DNA of 64,000 nt from JABAAI01 sp965261955 (GTDB lineage Bacteria > Spirochaetota > Leptospiria > Leptospirales > Leptonemataceae). The number at the start of each line of letters is the position of its first letter. Position 1 is the stretch's first letter. The stretch is taken from contig CBDHEM010000013.1 of NCBI GenBank assembly GCA_965261955.1, forward strand, positions 186,001-250,000. Direction: 5' to 3'. Shown one piece after another: positions 38,127 through 46,576 of the stretch. The notes beneath the pieces were generated by a model that made no database searches, was not told the origin of the DNA, and saw only the letters and a program-made list of their open reading frames with translations. The position numbers and the translations under genes are program-made.

Positions 38127-39482
38127 TTAGGGACGTGAAGGTGGACGTGAAGGTGTACCTTGTTGCTTTTTAGGATGGCGTAGCGTGAAACCACCCCGAC
38201 TGGCCTCCTCTTCTGTTATATAAGTAATCAATTCATTGGTTAAGGCTGTGTCCGATTCTTTTTCGTACGTTTTTTTCTTGATTTTTTTCTCCTTTCTTTT
38301 ATGGACTCTCGCTACAAGGGGAACACGAGGTAAGCGAATAGCTTGCACCTCTGCATAAACTTTGTAAGGCCCGCTTTCAATTGGACCAATCGTGTATTTC
38401 ACCTTTTTTGGATTGGGAGCGGTAATTTTACTTATGAATTTTTTTTGCAAAAGATCTATTCTATCTTTACCGGCCTTGATCCCGCCTAAGTCATGAAATG
38501 AAACATTAGATAGCTTCAGAATCTGTAATCCCGTTATTTTGGCTATCTTTTGAATAATAGGAGTATTTCCAGATGAATTTTGTTTTTGTTTTTGTAATCG
38601 AATATTTATAGAGATTTGATTTAGTTTAGCCTGAATCCTTTTGAATTCTTTATTTGCTTTTGTGGCGAGTAGACGCCCTTGAATCCCTTTCTTTTGGGCA
38701 GGAGTTGGGAAAGTGTTTTGCTCTTTCTTTTTTTTTGTATTCTTTAAAGAAAGATTATTTTTATCGGGGCTGGTTGCTAATTTTCGTTTTTGTAATTCAG
38801 TCTTATTTTTGGCTTCTTTATGAAAACGTTTCATAACTTCATTTTCACTGACGGTTATATTTTTTTTGAGCATTTCGGTGAGGCTTCTATCGTCATAATA
38901 GACAATCCGCAACTGGAGTGTCGTTGCTTTCGTTGCCTTTTCCCATTTCGCTTGTTCTTTTACTTTTGGAAAGGGGGAGTTCAATATTTCGTAGCTAGTT
39001 CGTACGGTACTCTGTTGCAGGCGAAGTCGAAGAGGGAAGCGACTCAAGGAAAAACGATAGATTTCATTCACACTCAAACTATCATCTGGTGAAACACTTT
39101 GTTGGAGCGTATATTCTTCCTTAGCTTGTTCCCAGACACTCTGTTTAATGGCATCTTCACTATTTTCAAGACCTAGGCGATTCCCAACATATAGAAGGCT
39201 ATAACTTTGACGCATTCTTGTGCTAATGCAATGCTCCAAAAAAAAACCTGAGTTCGTTAACTTTTTTTCCGTTATCCAAGAACGACAGCCTTCCTCATAA
39301 AAAGCATAATCTTTCAAGGAAATATCCTTACCATAAAATTCACCCGCAGAAAGATTTCCGGTAAGGGTCTGTGTAATTTCATCTAATGGTTGGCTAGAAA
39401 AAATCAAACCCATCATAAGAATAAGAACAATCACAATAAAGATCGCCCCTAAACGTTTTGCAATAGTAAAGAAGTTCCCCAC
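38127..39482 (-). CDS. Membrane-anchored protein resembling the SurA/PpiD chaperone group
   Basis: The 451-residue protein has one N-terminal membrane helix (about 12-28) and a long periplasmic part. The segment after it (ISLKDYAFYEEGCRSWI, then VWEQAKEEYTLQQ and RLRLQQ) resembles the helical N-domain of PpiD or SurA-type chaperones. A Lys-rich region (about 235-300) is of low complexity. No parvulin active site could be placed with certainty, so the family call is tentative. It ends with a short repeat (PSRPPSRP) from duplicated GGACGTGAAG. Only 19 bases separate its start from the divergent gene at 39502. Confidence 0.5.
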   Translation of the reverse strand: MGNFFTIAKRLGAIFIVIVLILMMGLIFSSQPLDEITQTLTGNLSAGEFYGKDISLKDYAFYEEGCRSWITEKKLTNSGFFLEHCISTRMRQSYSLLYVGNRLGLENSEDAIKQSVWEQAKEEYTLQQSVSPDDSLSVNEIYRFSLSRFPLRLRLQQSTVRTSYEILNSPFPKVKEQAKWEKATKATTLQLRIVYYDDRSLTEMLKKNITVSENEVMKRFHKEAKNKTELQKRKLATSPDKNNLSLKNTKKKKEQNTFPTPAQKKGIQGRLLATKANKEFKRIQAKLNQISINIRLQKQKQNSSGNTPIIQKIAKITGLQILKLSNVSFHDLGGIKAGKDRIDLLQKKFISKITAPNPKKVKYTIGPIESGPYKVYAEVQAIRLPRVPLVARVHKRKEKKIKKKTYEKESDTALTNELITYITEEEASRGGFTLRHPKKQQGTPSRPPSRP

Positions 39483-39501
39483 GATGTCATGACTAAGTCA
39501 T

Positions 39502-40179
39502 ATGGCAGAGAAGTCATCTGAAATTCACTTGCTAACTAGGCTTTATCGTTTCTCTTTGGTTAGGATGTATATGATATACCTTGCTATTTTATTAATTGTA
39601 TTGGGCTTATTTTTTTTCATTAAGGCCTTTCAGAACAAAGGCGTTGTCAGGGAATCACAAGGGAGAGAAGGGAGAGAAGGGAGAAAAGAATTTCGTCCTA
39701 CGAACTCGAATACTTTTGGGCATCTTTTGAATAAAGAGAATAGGGATTATTCAAATTTTTTACAAAATGATCCAAATCCATCGCCACCAGTTGTTTCTAC
39801 TCCAAGATATAATGTACAGCAGAATGGAGAAGAAAAGAAAGAAGTTCTCCTAAAGATTAGAGGTGTGTTTTATCTGGATCAGGACAGAGTTGTGTGTAAA
39901 TTACCCAGAGAGAGCGAGAGCCTTGCGGGGGTGTCTTATGTGGGTTTTCAACGAATTGGTATTGCACAAATGGTCGTCCAGAATGATGTTTTCACGATTG
40001 AGAGTAGTAATGCGACCTACGCCTATCCTGCTAAGAACCTAGATCAAGTTATTTTTCGAAATGTAGGGGTTGCTTTCATTCCTAACCTACCTAGTCAAGC
40101 TGTTGGCGTATTTTTGAGTAAGGAAGCACCAGCTATAAAAAAGTATATCCAAGCAAATTCAAACAGTGTTATAGAGTGA
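39502..40179 (+). CDS. Single-pass membrane protein of unknown function
   Basis: The 225-residue protein has one membrane helix (about 22-42), a low-complexity linker with a GREGREGRK repeat (GGGAGAGAA units, about 39660-39690), and a periplasmic domain of about 110 residues (VLLKIRGVFYLDQDRVVCKL). That domain is not recognised. Three bases separate its stop from the GTG of the LtaS-like gene, so the two are in one operon. An envelope role with that partner is inferred. Confidence 0.7.
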   Translation: MAEKSSEIHLLTRLYRFSLVRMYMIYLAILLIVLGLFFFIKAFQNKGVVRESQGREGREGRKEFRPTNSNTFGHLLNKENRDYSNFLQNDPNPSPPVVSTPRYNVQQNGEEKKEVLLKIRGVFYLDQDRVVCKLPRESESLAGVSYVGFQRIGIAQMVVQNDVFTIESSNATYAYPAKNLDQVIFRNVGVAFIPNLPSQAVGVFLSKEAPAIKKYIQANSNSVIE

Positions 40180-40182
40180 GAA

Positions 40183-42252
40183 GTGAACTATTTTTTACGG
40201 AGAGGTGGTTTTTTATTTTTTGTTTTTGGTGCTATTTTTTTATGCTATAGTTTTATACGCCTCTTCTTTTATATTTCCAATATAGGTATCTTTCAAACTA
40301 TTTCGTTTGATCAAATTATTTTTTCTTTTGTATTGGGATGGCGCTTTGATCTTTCTATCATTATCCAGATCAATATACTATTTCTGCTGATTTACGCCCT
40401 CCCTCTTTCTTGTTCACAAAATCATTTCATAAAATTGATTTTGCAAGTTTTATTTTTATGTACAAATTTATTTTTTATATGTATAGGTATAGTGGATACG
40501 CAGTATTTCCCTTTTGTACAAGGGCATATTAGTGCTGATATTGTACATATACTCCGGGATACAATGGACCAATTTATGCCCTTACTAGAAGACTATTGGT
40601 GGATTTTTTTAATCTTGCTACTAACGTTTTTTACTATCAATCGTTTATACCTCTTTACTGAGCAGTTTTTTTTACAAAGTGTTCGCTTTCAAATTTTTGG
40701 GCCATCTTTTGTGCGATATTTGAAAGAAAAAAGTGGCTCTTCTTCTTATGCTTGGAAAAATACTTGGAAAATACAGCTTGGTTTTTTTTTCTCTATAGTC
40801 ATATTTTCTATTTTGGCTATTCGAGGTGGTTTACAACAGAAAGTTTTGGATACAACACATGCCCAAGTTCTGGGAAGTTTTGAAACGAGTACCCTTATGT
40901 TAAATGCCCCCTTTACACTAATTCGTAGCGTATTTCGGGATAGATTAGAAAAAAAGAACGATTTTCCCAACAAAGAAGAATTGAAGAAGTGGCTTTCGCC
41001 CACAGTCTGTTCCCAATTACCATTTCCATATAAAGAAAGGCCCAAAAATGTTGTACTGATAGTTATCGAAAGCTTAGGTCCAGAGTTTATTGGTGCCTTT
41101 AATCATCAAGAGCATCAACAGTCTCAAGAGCATTCCGTTAAGAGCTATACTCCCTTTTATGATAGTTTGACTAAAAAGGGTGGTGCACTTTTTCTTCATG
41201 GGTATTCTAACGGACATCGTTCCATTCAAGCTATACCGGCGTTGTTAGCTGGTTTGCCAAATTGGTTTTCGGATACACTAGTCAAGACTCGCTATATTGG
41301 AAATAGGTATCCTTCGTTAGGAGGTGTTTTGAAAAAACACGGTTTCCGGACTCTCTTTTCACATGGTGGGCATAATGGTACCATGTACTTCGATGCAACT
41401 ATACCCTATTTTGGGTTAGATGAATATTATGGTTATGATCAATTTCCTGTGCATAACAAACATACAAATGATGGTGCTTGGGGTATTTTTGATGAGGATT
41501 TTTTTCTTTTTACCGTGGATGTTATCAACGAGGATAGGAAAAGACCTTTTTTAGCTGTCTTATTTTCTGTGAGTTCTCATCATCCCTTTGTCATACCAAA
41601 AAAATATTCAGGGAAATTTCCCAAAGGGCCATCCCCTCAAGAGTATGAAAGAGGTACAGGGTGGTCTCATCCAAAGCAAGTCCCTTCTCTTTATTATGAA
41701 AGCATTGGTTATACAGATCACTCTCTCAAACTTCTCTTTCAAAAAATATATAAGCAGAGTTGGGCAAAAGAGACCCTTTTTATAATAACTCCGGATCATA
41801 CACCCATCTATAACAGAAAATATTGGAATAAAAATTCGATTTTACGTAGAAGGATTCCCATATTATATTATTGGCCAGAGCATGACCTTTCTTTTCTGAA
41901 TTCAGAGAGCCTCACGCAACAACTTGATATTTTTCCAACGGTGCTAGACTTTTTAGGCGTAAAAGAGAAGAGCATGCTTCCCTTTGGAAATTCTCTTCTC
42001 AAAGATTGTGGCGAGAGACACGTGATCTTTTTTGAGGAGCCATCTTATTGGTTTTTTACAAAAAAACAGGCCCTCTTTTTTACTCCTTCTACAAATAGCA
42101 CGACTTCTTATATCCGTAATGGAGACAACATAAAACCTGGGGCCATACCTCAGCATAAAAAAGAAATATTTCTCAATATGCTAAAAGCAAAGGTACAGCA
42201 TTACAACAATGGTCTATTGTATAATACCTTATTACTCAAAGATGGTTTATAA
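40183..42252 (+). CDS. LtaS-like sulfatase-fold membrane transferase, first copy
   Basis: The 689-residue protein has about five N-terminal membrane helices (to about residue 225) and a periplasmic alkaline-phosphatase-fold domain from about 285: VVLIVIESLGPEF (metal Glu), GYSNGHRSIQAIPALLAGLP (nucleophile region, Ser where LtaS has Thr), SVSSHHPF and FIITPDHT (metal Asp and His). Relatives move glycerol-phosphate or phosphoethanolamine from lipids to envelope glycans. In a Gram-negative-type cell an LPS or periplasmic glycan acceptor is more likely than teichoic acid. The start is GTG, directly after the membrane protein gene. It precedes the LptA-like gene. Confidence 0.85.
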   Translation: MNYFLRRGGFLFFVFGAIFLCYSFIRLFFYISNIGIFQTISFDQIIFSFVLGWRFDLSIIIQINILFLLIYALPLSCSQNHFIKLILQVLFLCTNLFFICIGIVDTQYFPFVQGHISADIVHILRDTMDQFMPLLEDYWWIFLILLLTFFTINRLYLFTEQFFLQSVRFQIFGPSFVRYLKEKSGSSSYAWKNTWKIQLGFFFSIVIFSILAIRGGLQQKVLDTTHAQVLGSFETSTLMLNAPFTLIRSVFRDRLEKKNDFPNKEELKKWLSPTVCSQLPFPYKERPKNVVLIVIESLGPEFIGAFNHQEHQQSQEHSVKSYTPFYDSLTKKGGALFLHGYSNGHRSIQAIPALLAGLPNWFSDTLVKTRYIGNRYPSLGGVLKKHGFRTLFSHGGHNGTMYFDATIPYFGLDEYYGYDQFPVHNKHTNDGAWGIFDEDFFLFTVDVINEDRKRPFLAVLFSVSSHHPFVIPKKYSGKFPKGPSPQEYERGTGWSHPKQVPSLYYESIGYTDHSLKLLFQKIYKQSWAKETLFIITPDHTPIYNRKYWNKNSILRRRIPILYYWPEHDLSFLNSESLTQQLDIFPTVLDFLGVKEKSMLPFGNSLLKDCGERHVIFFEEPSYWFFTKKQALFFTPSTNSTTSYIRNGDNIKPGAIPQHKKEIFLNMLKAKVQHYNNGLLYNTLLLKDGL

Positions 42253-42303
42253 AAATATAGCAACAAGGACTATGAGCACTACTAAAAATACTATTTAAGT
42301 ATC

Positions 42304-44028
42304 ATGGATTTAAATAACATGGATTTAAATAAAATGGGAAGAAGATTTCAATTGATGAGTCGAGTAGTGTTTTGTTTATATAGGTATTTTTTTATATGCT
42401 ATCTGTTATTTTATAATTTCTTTTTACTTTTTTCTTGTCATTCTTTTCAAAAAAAATATAGCCGTCAGTCTGACTGGAATAATATAACCACAGCCACTCT
42501 TTTGAAAAAAGAAATTCAAACCGAGTTCCCCATAATTTCTCTTCTGGAAAATGAAGAGCGTAAATCTCCTCATCTGCCCGATACAGATCTTCTCAGAAAA
42601 TCTTTTTTTACAAAAGAATCACGAAAAATTTCGGATAAACAGACGAAAAAGATTATTGACCGGCGTCCTGATCGTCAGGGGAGGCCATTGGTCAGTCGTT
42701 TGAGCGGGAAAGAACTAATCCAAGATACAATTTGGCGCAATGGGAAAAAAATTGTACGCACGACTCTAATGGGATCAGCAAAGTTGTATCATGATCGTTT
42801 GGAAATGCAGGCACATAAGATTGTTATGGAAAACAGAAACTATGCTACTTTTATAGGAGGAGTACGCATACATGATCCCTTGAATGGTAATTTTCTTTAT
42901 GCGGGAGGTGCTTTTTATGATAGGGGGAGGCAATTGATTCGACTTACAGCTAGGCCTTATCTGAAAAATGACTCTCATGAAAATGGCAAGCTAATCATGA
43001 GTTGCGATACAATATCTTATTTTATGAACGAACAAAAGTTAGGGCTAAAAGGAGATCTACGCGGGAGCCATTTGGGTAGATATATGTTTGCTGACGAAGG
43101 TGTTTATTTTGTGAATCAAAAAACTCTGATACTAAAAGAGGATCCCCTTTTTTTTACCCAAAACGGACAATATATGACAGCAAAGGAATTATTGTATCAT
43201 CAAAAAAAAGGGATCGTTACATTACGAAAGCAAGTATTTTTATATAAAACGGAAGATGCTTTTTCTCCATTTGATTCAAAAAAAACGAGAAAGGCACCTT
43301 CCCCCAAAAAAGCAAAACAAATTGGTTTAGAAGATTATGTACGGCAGGGTGGCAAAATAGAGAAAGATTCATTCCATACTTCTAGAGTAAAGAGGATGAA
43401 AAATCATAAAAAGAAAAAAATGCAATCGCAAAAGACTCCTCCCCTAAAATATTTTATCGTAAGTGCAGATAGTGTGGAGTATTGGCTTTCCAAAAAAATA
43501 ATAGGGAAAGGGGATGTACTCTTTACCAAGAAGGGGGGGGGGGGAGATTATTATTTGCACACACCTTATCTTCATTTATTTGGGAAAAAACTCCAAGATA
43601 TTGATGCTGGTTTAGGGCGTGGTGTTTTTGTAGAAGACTTTGGGCGTGGATTGAGACTAAAAGCCAAAAGTATACATTTTTCTAATGAGAGTCAAAAATT
43701 GACCATAAAAAATAATGCAGAGTTACATTTCTTGAATTCTTCTCAAAAAACAGTTGCTCCCAGTACATTTTTTGGAGATTTTATAGAACGAGATTTTCAG
43801 AAAAAAATTACTCATGCAGAAGGAAATGTTCGCATTATTCAAAAAGACTATGAAGCAAAGGCCAACCTAGCTAGTTATCATGAAAATGCAGAATTGATTA
43901 CGATGGAAGGAAGCCCCAGTGTAAGAAAAAAAGGGTATCGATTAGAGGCAGAAAAGATTTTCATTTATCTGGAAAAGAGACGCATTATTTTACAGAATCG
44001 AGTGAAAAGCTCTTTCCAAAATTTTTAA
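42304..44028 (+). CDS. LptA/OstA-domain LPS transport protein
   Basis: The 574-residue protein starts with a signal-anchor or lipoprotein-like segment (FFLLFSCHSF, Cys at about 46) and a beta-jellyroll OstA region. Examples are YATFIGGVRIHDP, FADEGVYF and the C-terminal AEGNVRIIQKDYEAKANLASY and MEGSPSVRKKGYRLEAEKIF. It is far longer than LptA of E. coli and may combine LptC-like anchoring with LptA bridging. It sits 278 bases upstream of lptB. Two oddities stand out: a 15-bp start-codon duplication (MDLNNMDLNK) and a run of 12 G at 43533-43544 in the middle of the gene. A slip there would truncate the protein. Confidence 0.75.
   Translation: MDLNNMDLNKMGRRFQLMSRVVFCLYRYFFICYLLFYNFFLLFSCHSFQKKYSRQSDWNNITTATLLKKEIQTEFPIISLLENEERKSPHLPDTDLLRKSFFTKESRKISDKQTKKIIDRRPDRQGRPLVSRLSGKELIQDTIWRNGKKIVRTTLMGSAKLYHDRLEMQAHKIVMENRNYATFIGGVRIHDPLNGNFLYAGGAFYDRGRQLIRLTARPYLKNDSHENGKLIMSCDTISYFMNEQKLGLKGDLRGSHLGRYMFADEGVYFVNQKTLILKEDPLFFTQNGQYMTAKELLYHQKKGIVTLRKQVFLYKTEDAFSPFDSKKTRKAPSPKKAKQIGLEDYVRQGGKIEKDSFHTSRVKRMKNHKKKKMQSQKTPPLKYFIVSADSVEYWLSKKIIGKGDVLFTKKGGGGDYYLHTPYLHLFGKKLQDIDAGLGRGVFVEDFGRGLRLKAKSIHFSNESQKLTIKNNAELHFLNSSQKTVAPSTFFGDFIERDFQKKITHAEGNVRIIQKDYEAKANLASYHENAELITMEGSPSVRKKGYRLEAEKIFIYLEKRRIILQNRVKSSFQNF
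43533..43544 (+). repeat. 12-G homopolymer inside the LptA-like gene
   Basis: Twelve G residues in the reading frame encode Gly codons (KKGGGGDYY). Tracts of this length slip readily during replication in other bacteria and switch genes on and off. As given, the frame is intact. Confidence 0.9.
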
Positions 44029-44114
44029 TGTACTTTTATATTTGTATGATCATGTTTTTGTACAATTGAAATTTGTATGAATGATAGGTGACGAATCTTA
44101 TTAGACATTATGGC

Positions 44115-44274
44115 ATGGATCGATTACATGATGGATCGATTACATGATGGATCGATTACATGATGGATCGATTACATGATGGATCGATTACATGATGGAT
44201 CGATTACATGATGGATCGATTACATGATGGATCGATTACATGATGGATCGATTATATTATGGATCGATCATATT
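44115..44274. repeat. Ten tandem 16-bp repeats between the LptA-like gene and lptB
   Basis: The unit is ATGGATCGATTACATG; the last two copies differ (ending TATATT and CATATT). Each unit contains the palindrome ATCGAT and a GATC. The array ends 32 bases before the lptB start, so its length must affect any promoter located upstream of it. Confidence 0.95.
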
Positions 44275-44306
44275 ATAAATATGAATAGTATTTCGGGAGT
44301 GTGTCC

Positions 44307-45023
44307 ATGTTAAGAGTGGAAAAACTGAGTAAATCGTACGGAAAGAAGCAGGTTGTTTCTCAAGTTAGCTTCACTTTGAAGAAAGGAGAAATTGTTGGAT
44401 TATTAGGTCCAAATGGTGCAGGTAAAACAACTTCCTTCTATATGACTTTAGGCTTAGTAAAGCCCGATAGTGGGGAAATTTTTTTAAATGATGAAGTGAT
44501 TACATCTTTACCCATGTATAAAAGGGCCCGCATGGGAATAACCTACCTACCTCAGGAAGCCTCTGTATTTCGTAAATTGAGTGTTGCTGAAAATGTTGAT
44601 GCTGTTTTAGAGATTTATCATAAAGATAGAGAAAAAATCAAAACGATTCGTCAAAAACTGTTAAAAAATCTAAACCTAGAAAAGCTTGCTTCACAAAAGG
44701 GTTTTACCCTTTCTGGAGGTGAGCGTCGACGGTGTGAAATTGCTCGTGCACTTGCCGTACAACCTGACTTTATTCTTTTGGATGAGCCTTTTGCTGGAGT
44801 AGATCCTATTGCTGTCGAAGACATACAAAAATTAATTTCTTGGTTAGCAAAACAAGGATTGGGCATATTGATCACAGATCACAATGTGCGAGAAACTCTG
44901 AAAATTACAAATCGCTCCTATATTATTTTTTCTGGTCAGATACTGGAAAGTGGTACCACAAATGAATTAGTTTCTAATCCAGAAGTTTGCAAGCACTACC
45001 TAGGCAAAGATTTTCGATTGTAA
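44307..45023 (+). CDS. lptB: LPS export ABC transporter ATP-binding protein LptB
   Basis: The 238-residue ATPase has Walker A GPNGAGKTT (34-42), the Q-loop LPQEASVF, the signature LSGGERRRCEIARAL, Walker B FILLDEPFAGVDP and the switch His in ITDHNVRE. These features, together with the context, identify LptB, which powers LPS extraction from the inner membrane with LptFG. The ATG at 44307 has GGGAG nine bases upstream; a GTG two codons earlier is open. The order LptA-like, lptB, rpoN, hprK resembles that of many Gram-negative bacteria. It is flanked on both sides by 16-bp repeat arrays, the second one starting in its last codons. Confidence 0.95.
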   Translation: MLRVEKLSKSYGKKQVVSQVSFTLKKGEIVGLLGPNGAGKTTSFYMTLGLVKPDSGEIFLNDEVITSLPMYKRARMGITYLPQEASVFRKLSVAENVDAVLEIYHKDREKIKTIRQKLLKNLNLEKLASQKGFTLSGGERRRCEIARALAVQPDFILLDEPFAGVDPIAVEDIQKLISWLAKQGLGILITDHNVRETLKITNRSYIIFSGQILESGTTNELVSNPEVCKHYLGKDFRL

Positions 45024-45097
45024 GCAGATTGCATTGTAAGCAGATTGCATTGTAAGCAGATTGTATTGTAAGCAGATTGTATTGTAAGCAGATAGTA
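45018..45097. repeat. Five tandem 16-bp repeats starting at the lptB stop codon
   Basis: The unit is TTGTAAGCAGATTGCA, with later copies ending TTGTA and a last copy with ATAGTA. The first unit includes the lptB Leu codon and TAA stop, so the array grew from the end of the gene. It sits 89 bases before rpoN. Confidence 0.9.
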
Positions 45098-45185
45098 GAC
45101 AAATTGTAGCTAGATAGTTTATCGTTTGTTCATTCTCTTCATATTTTAGATTATAGTTTTTCTGCTCACTTTATTCTATTTTTTT

Positions 45186-46529
45186 ATGGTACTCAATCAA
45201 CTTCCCTCACAAAGACAGAGCCAAGAGCATGTTATGACGCAGGCTTTGCGTCAATCTCTGGAAATACTTTCTTTGTCCGGCCAAGAAATGGTGGAACGTA
45301 TCCAGAAGGAGCTTTTGGATAATCCGGTTTTAGAGGAAAAAGCAGGTTTAGCAGAGAGCCAAGAAGAGCAAGGAGGCCTAGACAGAACAGAGAAAAAACA
45401 CAATCTTATCCAAAATATGATTTTAGTTAAAAAAAGTCTGGGAGAGCATCTTCTTTTTCAATTGCGTTTGTTACCTTCTCTCAAAGAAAAAGAACAAAAG
45501 ATGGGTGAGGTGATTATTTCTGCACTGGATGAACGTGGCTTTCTTTGTAGAACTCTTGAAGAGCTTTTGCCATACACACCTCAAAAACAGGCAGAAAAGG
45601 TACTTAGCATAATACAAGCTTTAGATCCCATAGCTTGTGGTGCTATAAATATGGCTGAAGCCCTTTTGTTACAAGCTCAGCATATGAAGCCGGAAGATAA
45701 AATAACACAGCATGTCTTAAAAAATCACTTCAAGGAATTTCAAAGCCTACAGTTTGAAAAAATACAAAAAAATTTGGCGATTACATGGGAAGAGTTACAA
45801 AAAAGTTTTTTATTCATTCGTACTTTAGCTCCATATCCAGGTAGACTGTATAGTAATCAGGATTCGCAATATCTCATTCCCGATGTTGTTGTGCACCATG
45901 TGGAGGGAGAACTTCGTTTGTTTATGGGAGATGACCGTATAACTCCATTGCAAATCATTGGTAACTATGAAGATATGTGGAAAAATGCACGATCTCAAAA
46001 AAGTGAAAAAGAGTATTTGAAAAAAAAATATGATGCGGCCCAGTTTTTTATAAAAAGCCTCCAAAGACGGCAAGAAACTCTATATAGAGTGACTCAATTC
46101 ATTGTGGAGTACCAAAAAGATTTTTTTCTAAAGGGGCCTCAATATTTACAACCTCTGGTTTTACATACCGTGGCTAAAAAACTAGAGATTCATGCATCTA
46201 CAGTCTCTCGGGCTACGACTTCTAAGTACATCCAAACAAAATGGGGTTTTTTTGAATTAAAATATTTTTTCAGTGCCAAACAACTAGAAGCGAAAGAGCT
46301 TGATAATAGGATGGTATCAAACCGAAATGTCCAGCAACGCTTACAAGAAATTTTAAAAAAAGAAAATATGACTTCCCCTCTTTCGGACCAAAAAATCACA
46401 GAAATATTTCAAAAAGAAGGTACTCATATTGCTCGTCGTACTGTGTCTAAATACAGAAAAATAATGGATATACCTTCTGCAAAGCAAAGAAGAAGAGTGA
46501 TCTTGTTACAAGAAAAAATAAAAAAGTAA
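45186..46529 (+). CDS. rpoN: RNA polymerase sigma-54 factor
   Basis: The 447 residues contain the three RpoN regions. The Gln/Leu-rich activator region starts at the N-terminus (QALRQSLEILSLSGQEM, DNPVLEE). The core-binding part follows, and the C-terminal DNA-binding end has the helix-turn-helix ASTVSRATTSKYIQT and the RpoN box ARRTVSKYRKIMDIP. It directs RNA polymerase to -24/-12 promoters and needs an AAA+ activator. No enhancer-binding protein is in the window. No clear ribosome binding site precedes the ATG. It lies between lptB and hprK, as in many genomes. Confidence 0.95.
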   Translation: MVLNQLPSQRQSQEHVMTQALRQSLEILSLSGQEMVERIQKELLDNPVLEEKAGLAESQEEQGGLDRTEKKHNLIQNMILVKKSLGEHLLFQLRLLPSLKEKEQKMGEVIISALDERGFLCRTLEELLPYTPQKQAEKVLSIIQALDPIACGAINMAEALLLQAQHMKPEDKITQHVLKNHFKEFQSLQFEKIQKNLAITWEELQKSFLFIRTLAPYPGRLYSNQDSQYLIPDVVVHHVEGELRLFMGDDRITPLQIIGNYEDMWKNARSQKSEKEYLKKKYDAAQFFIKSLQRRQETLYRVTQFIVEYQKDFFLKGPQYLQPLVLHTVAKKLEIHASTVSRATTSKYIQTKWGFFELKYFFSAKQLEAKELDNRMVSNRNVQQRLQEILKKENMTSPLSDQKITEIFQKEGTHIARRTVSKYRKIMDIPSAKQRRRVILLQEKIKK

Positions 46530-46576
46530 AATTTAAATAAAACAATCAAATGATTTCCAATAAGAAAGGCATCGAA

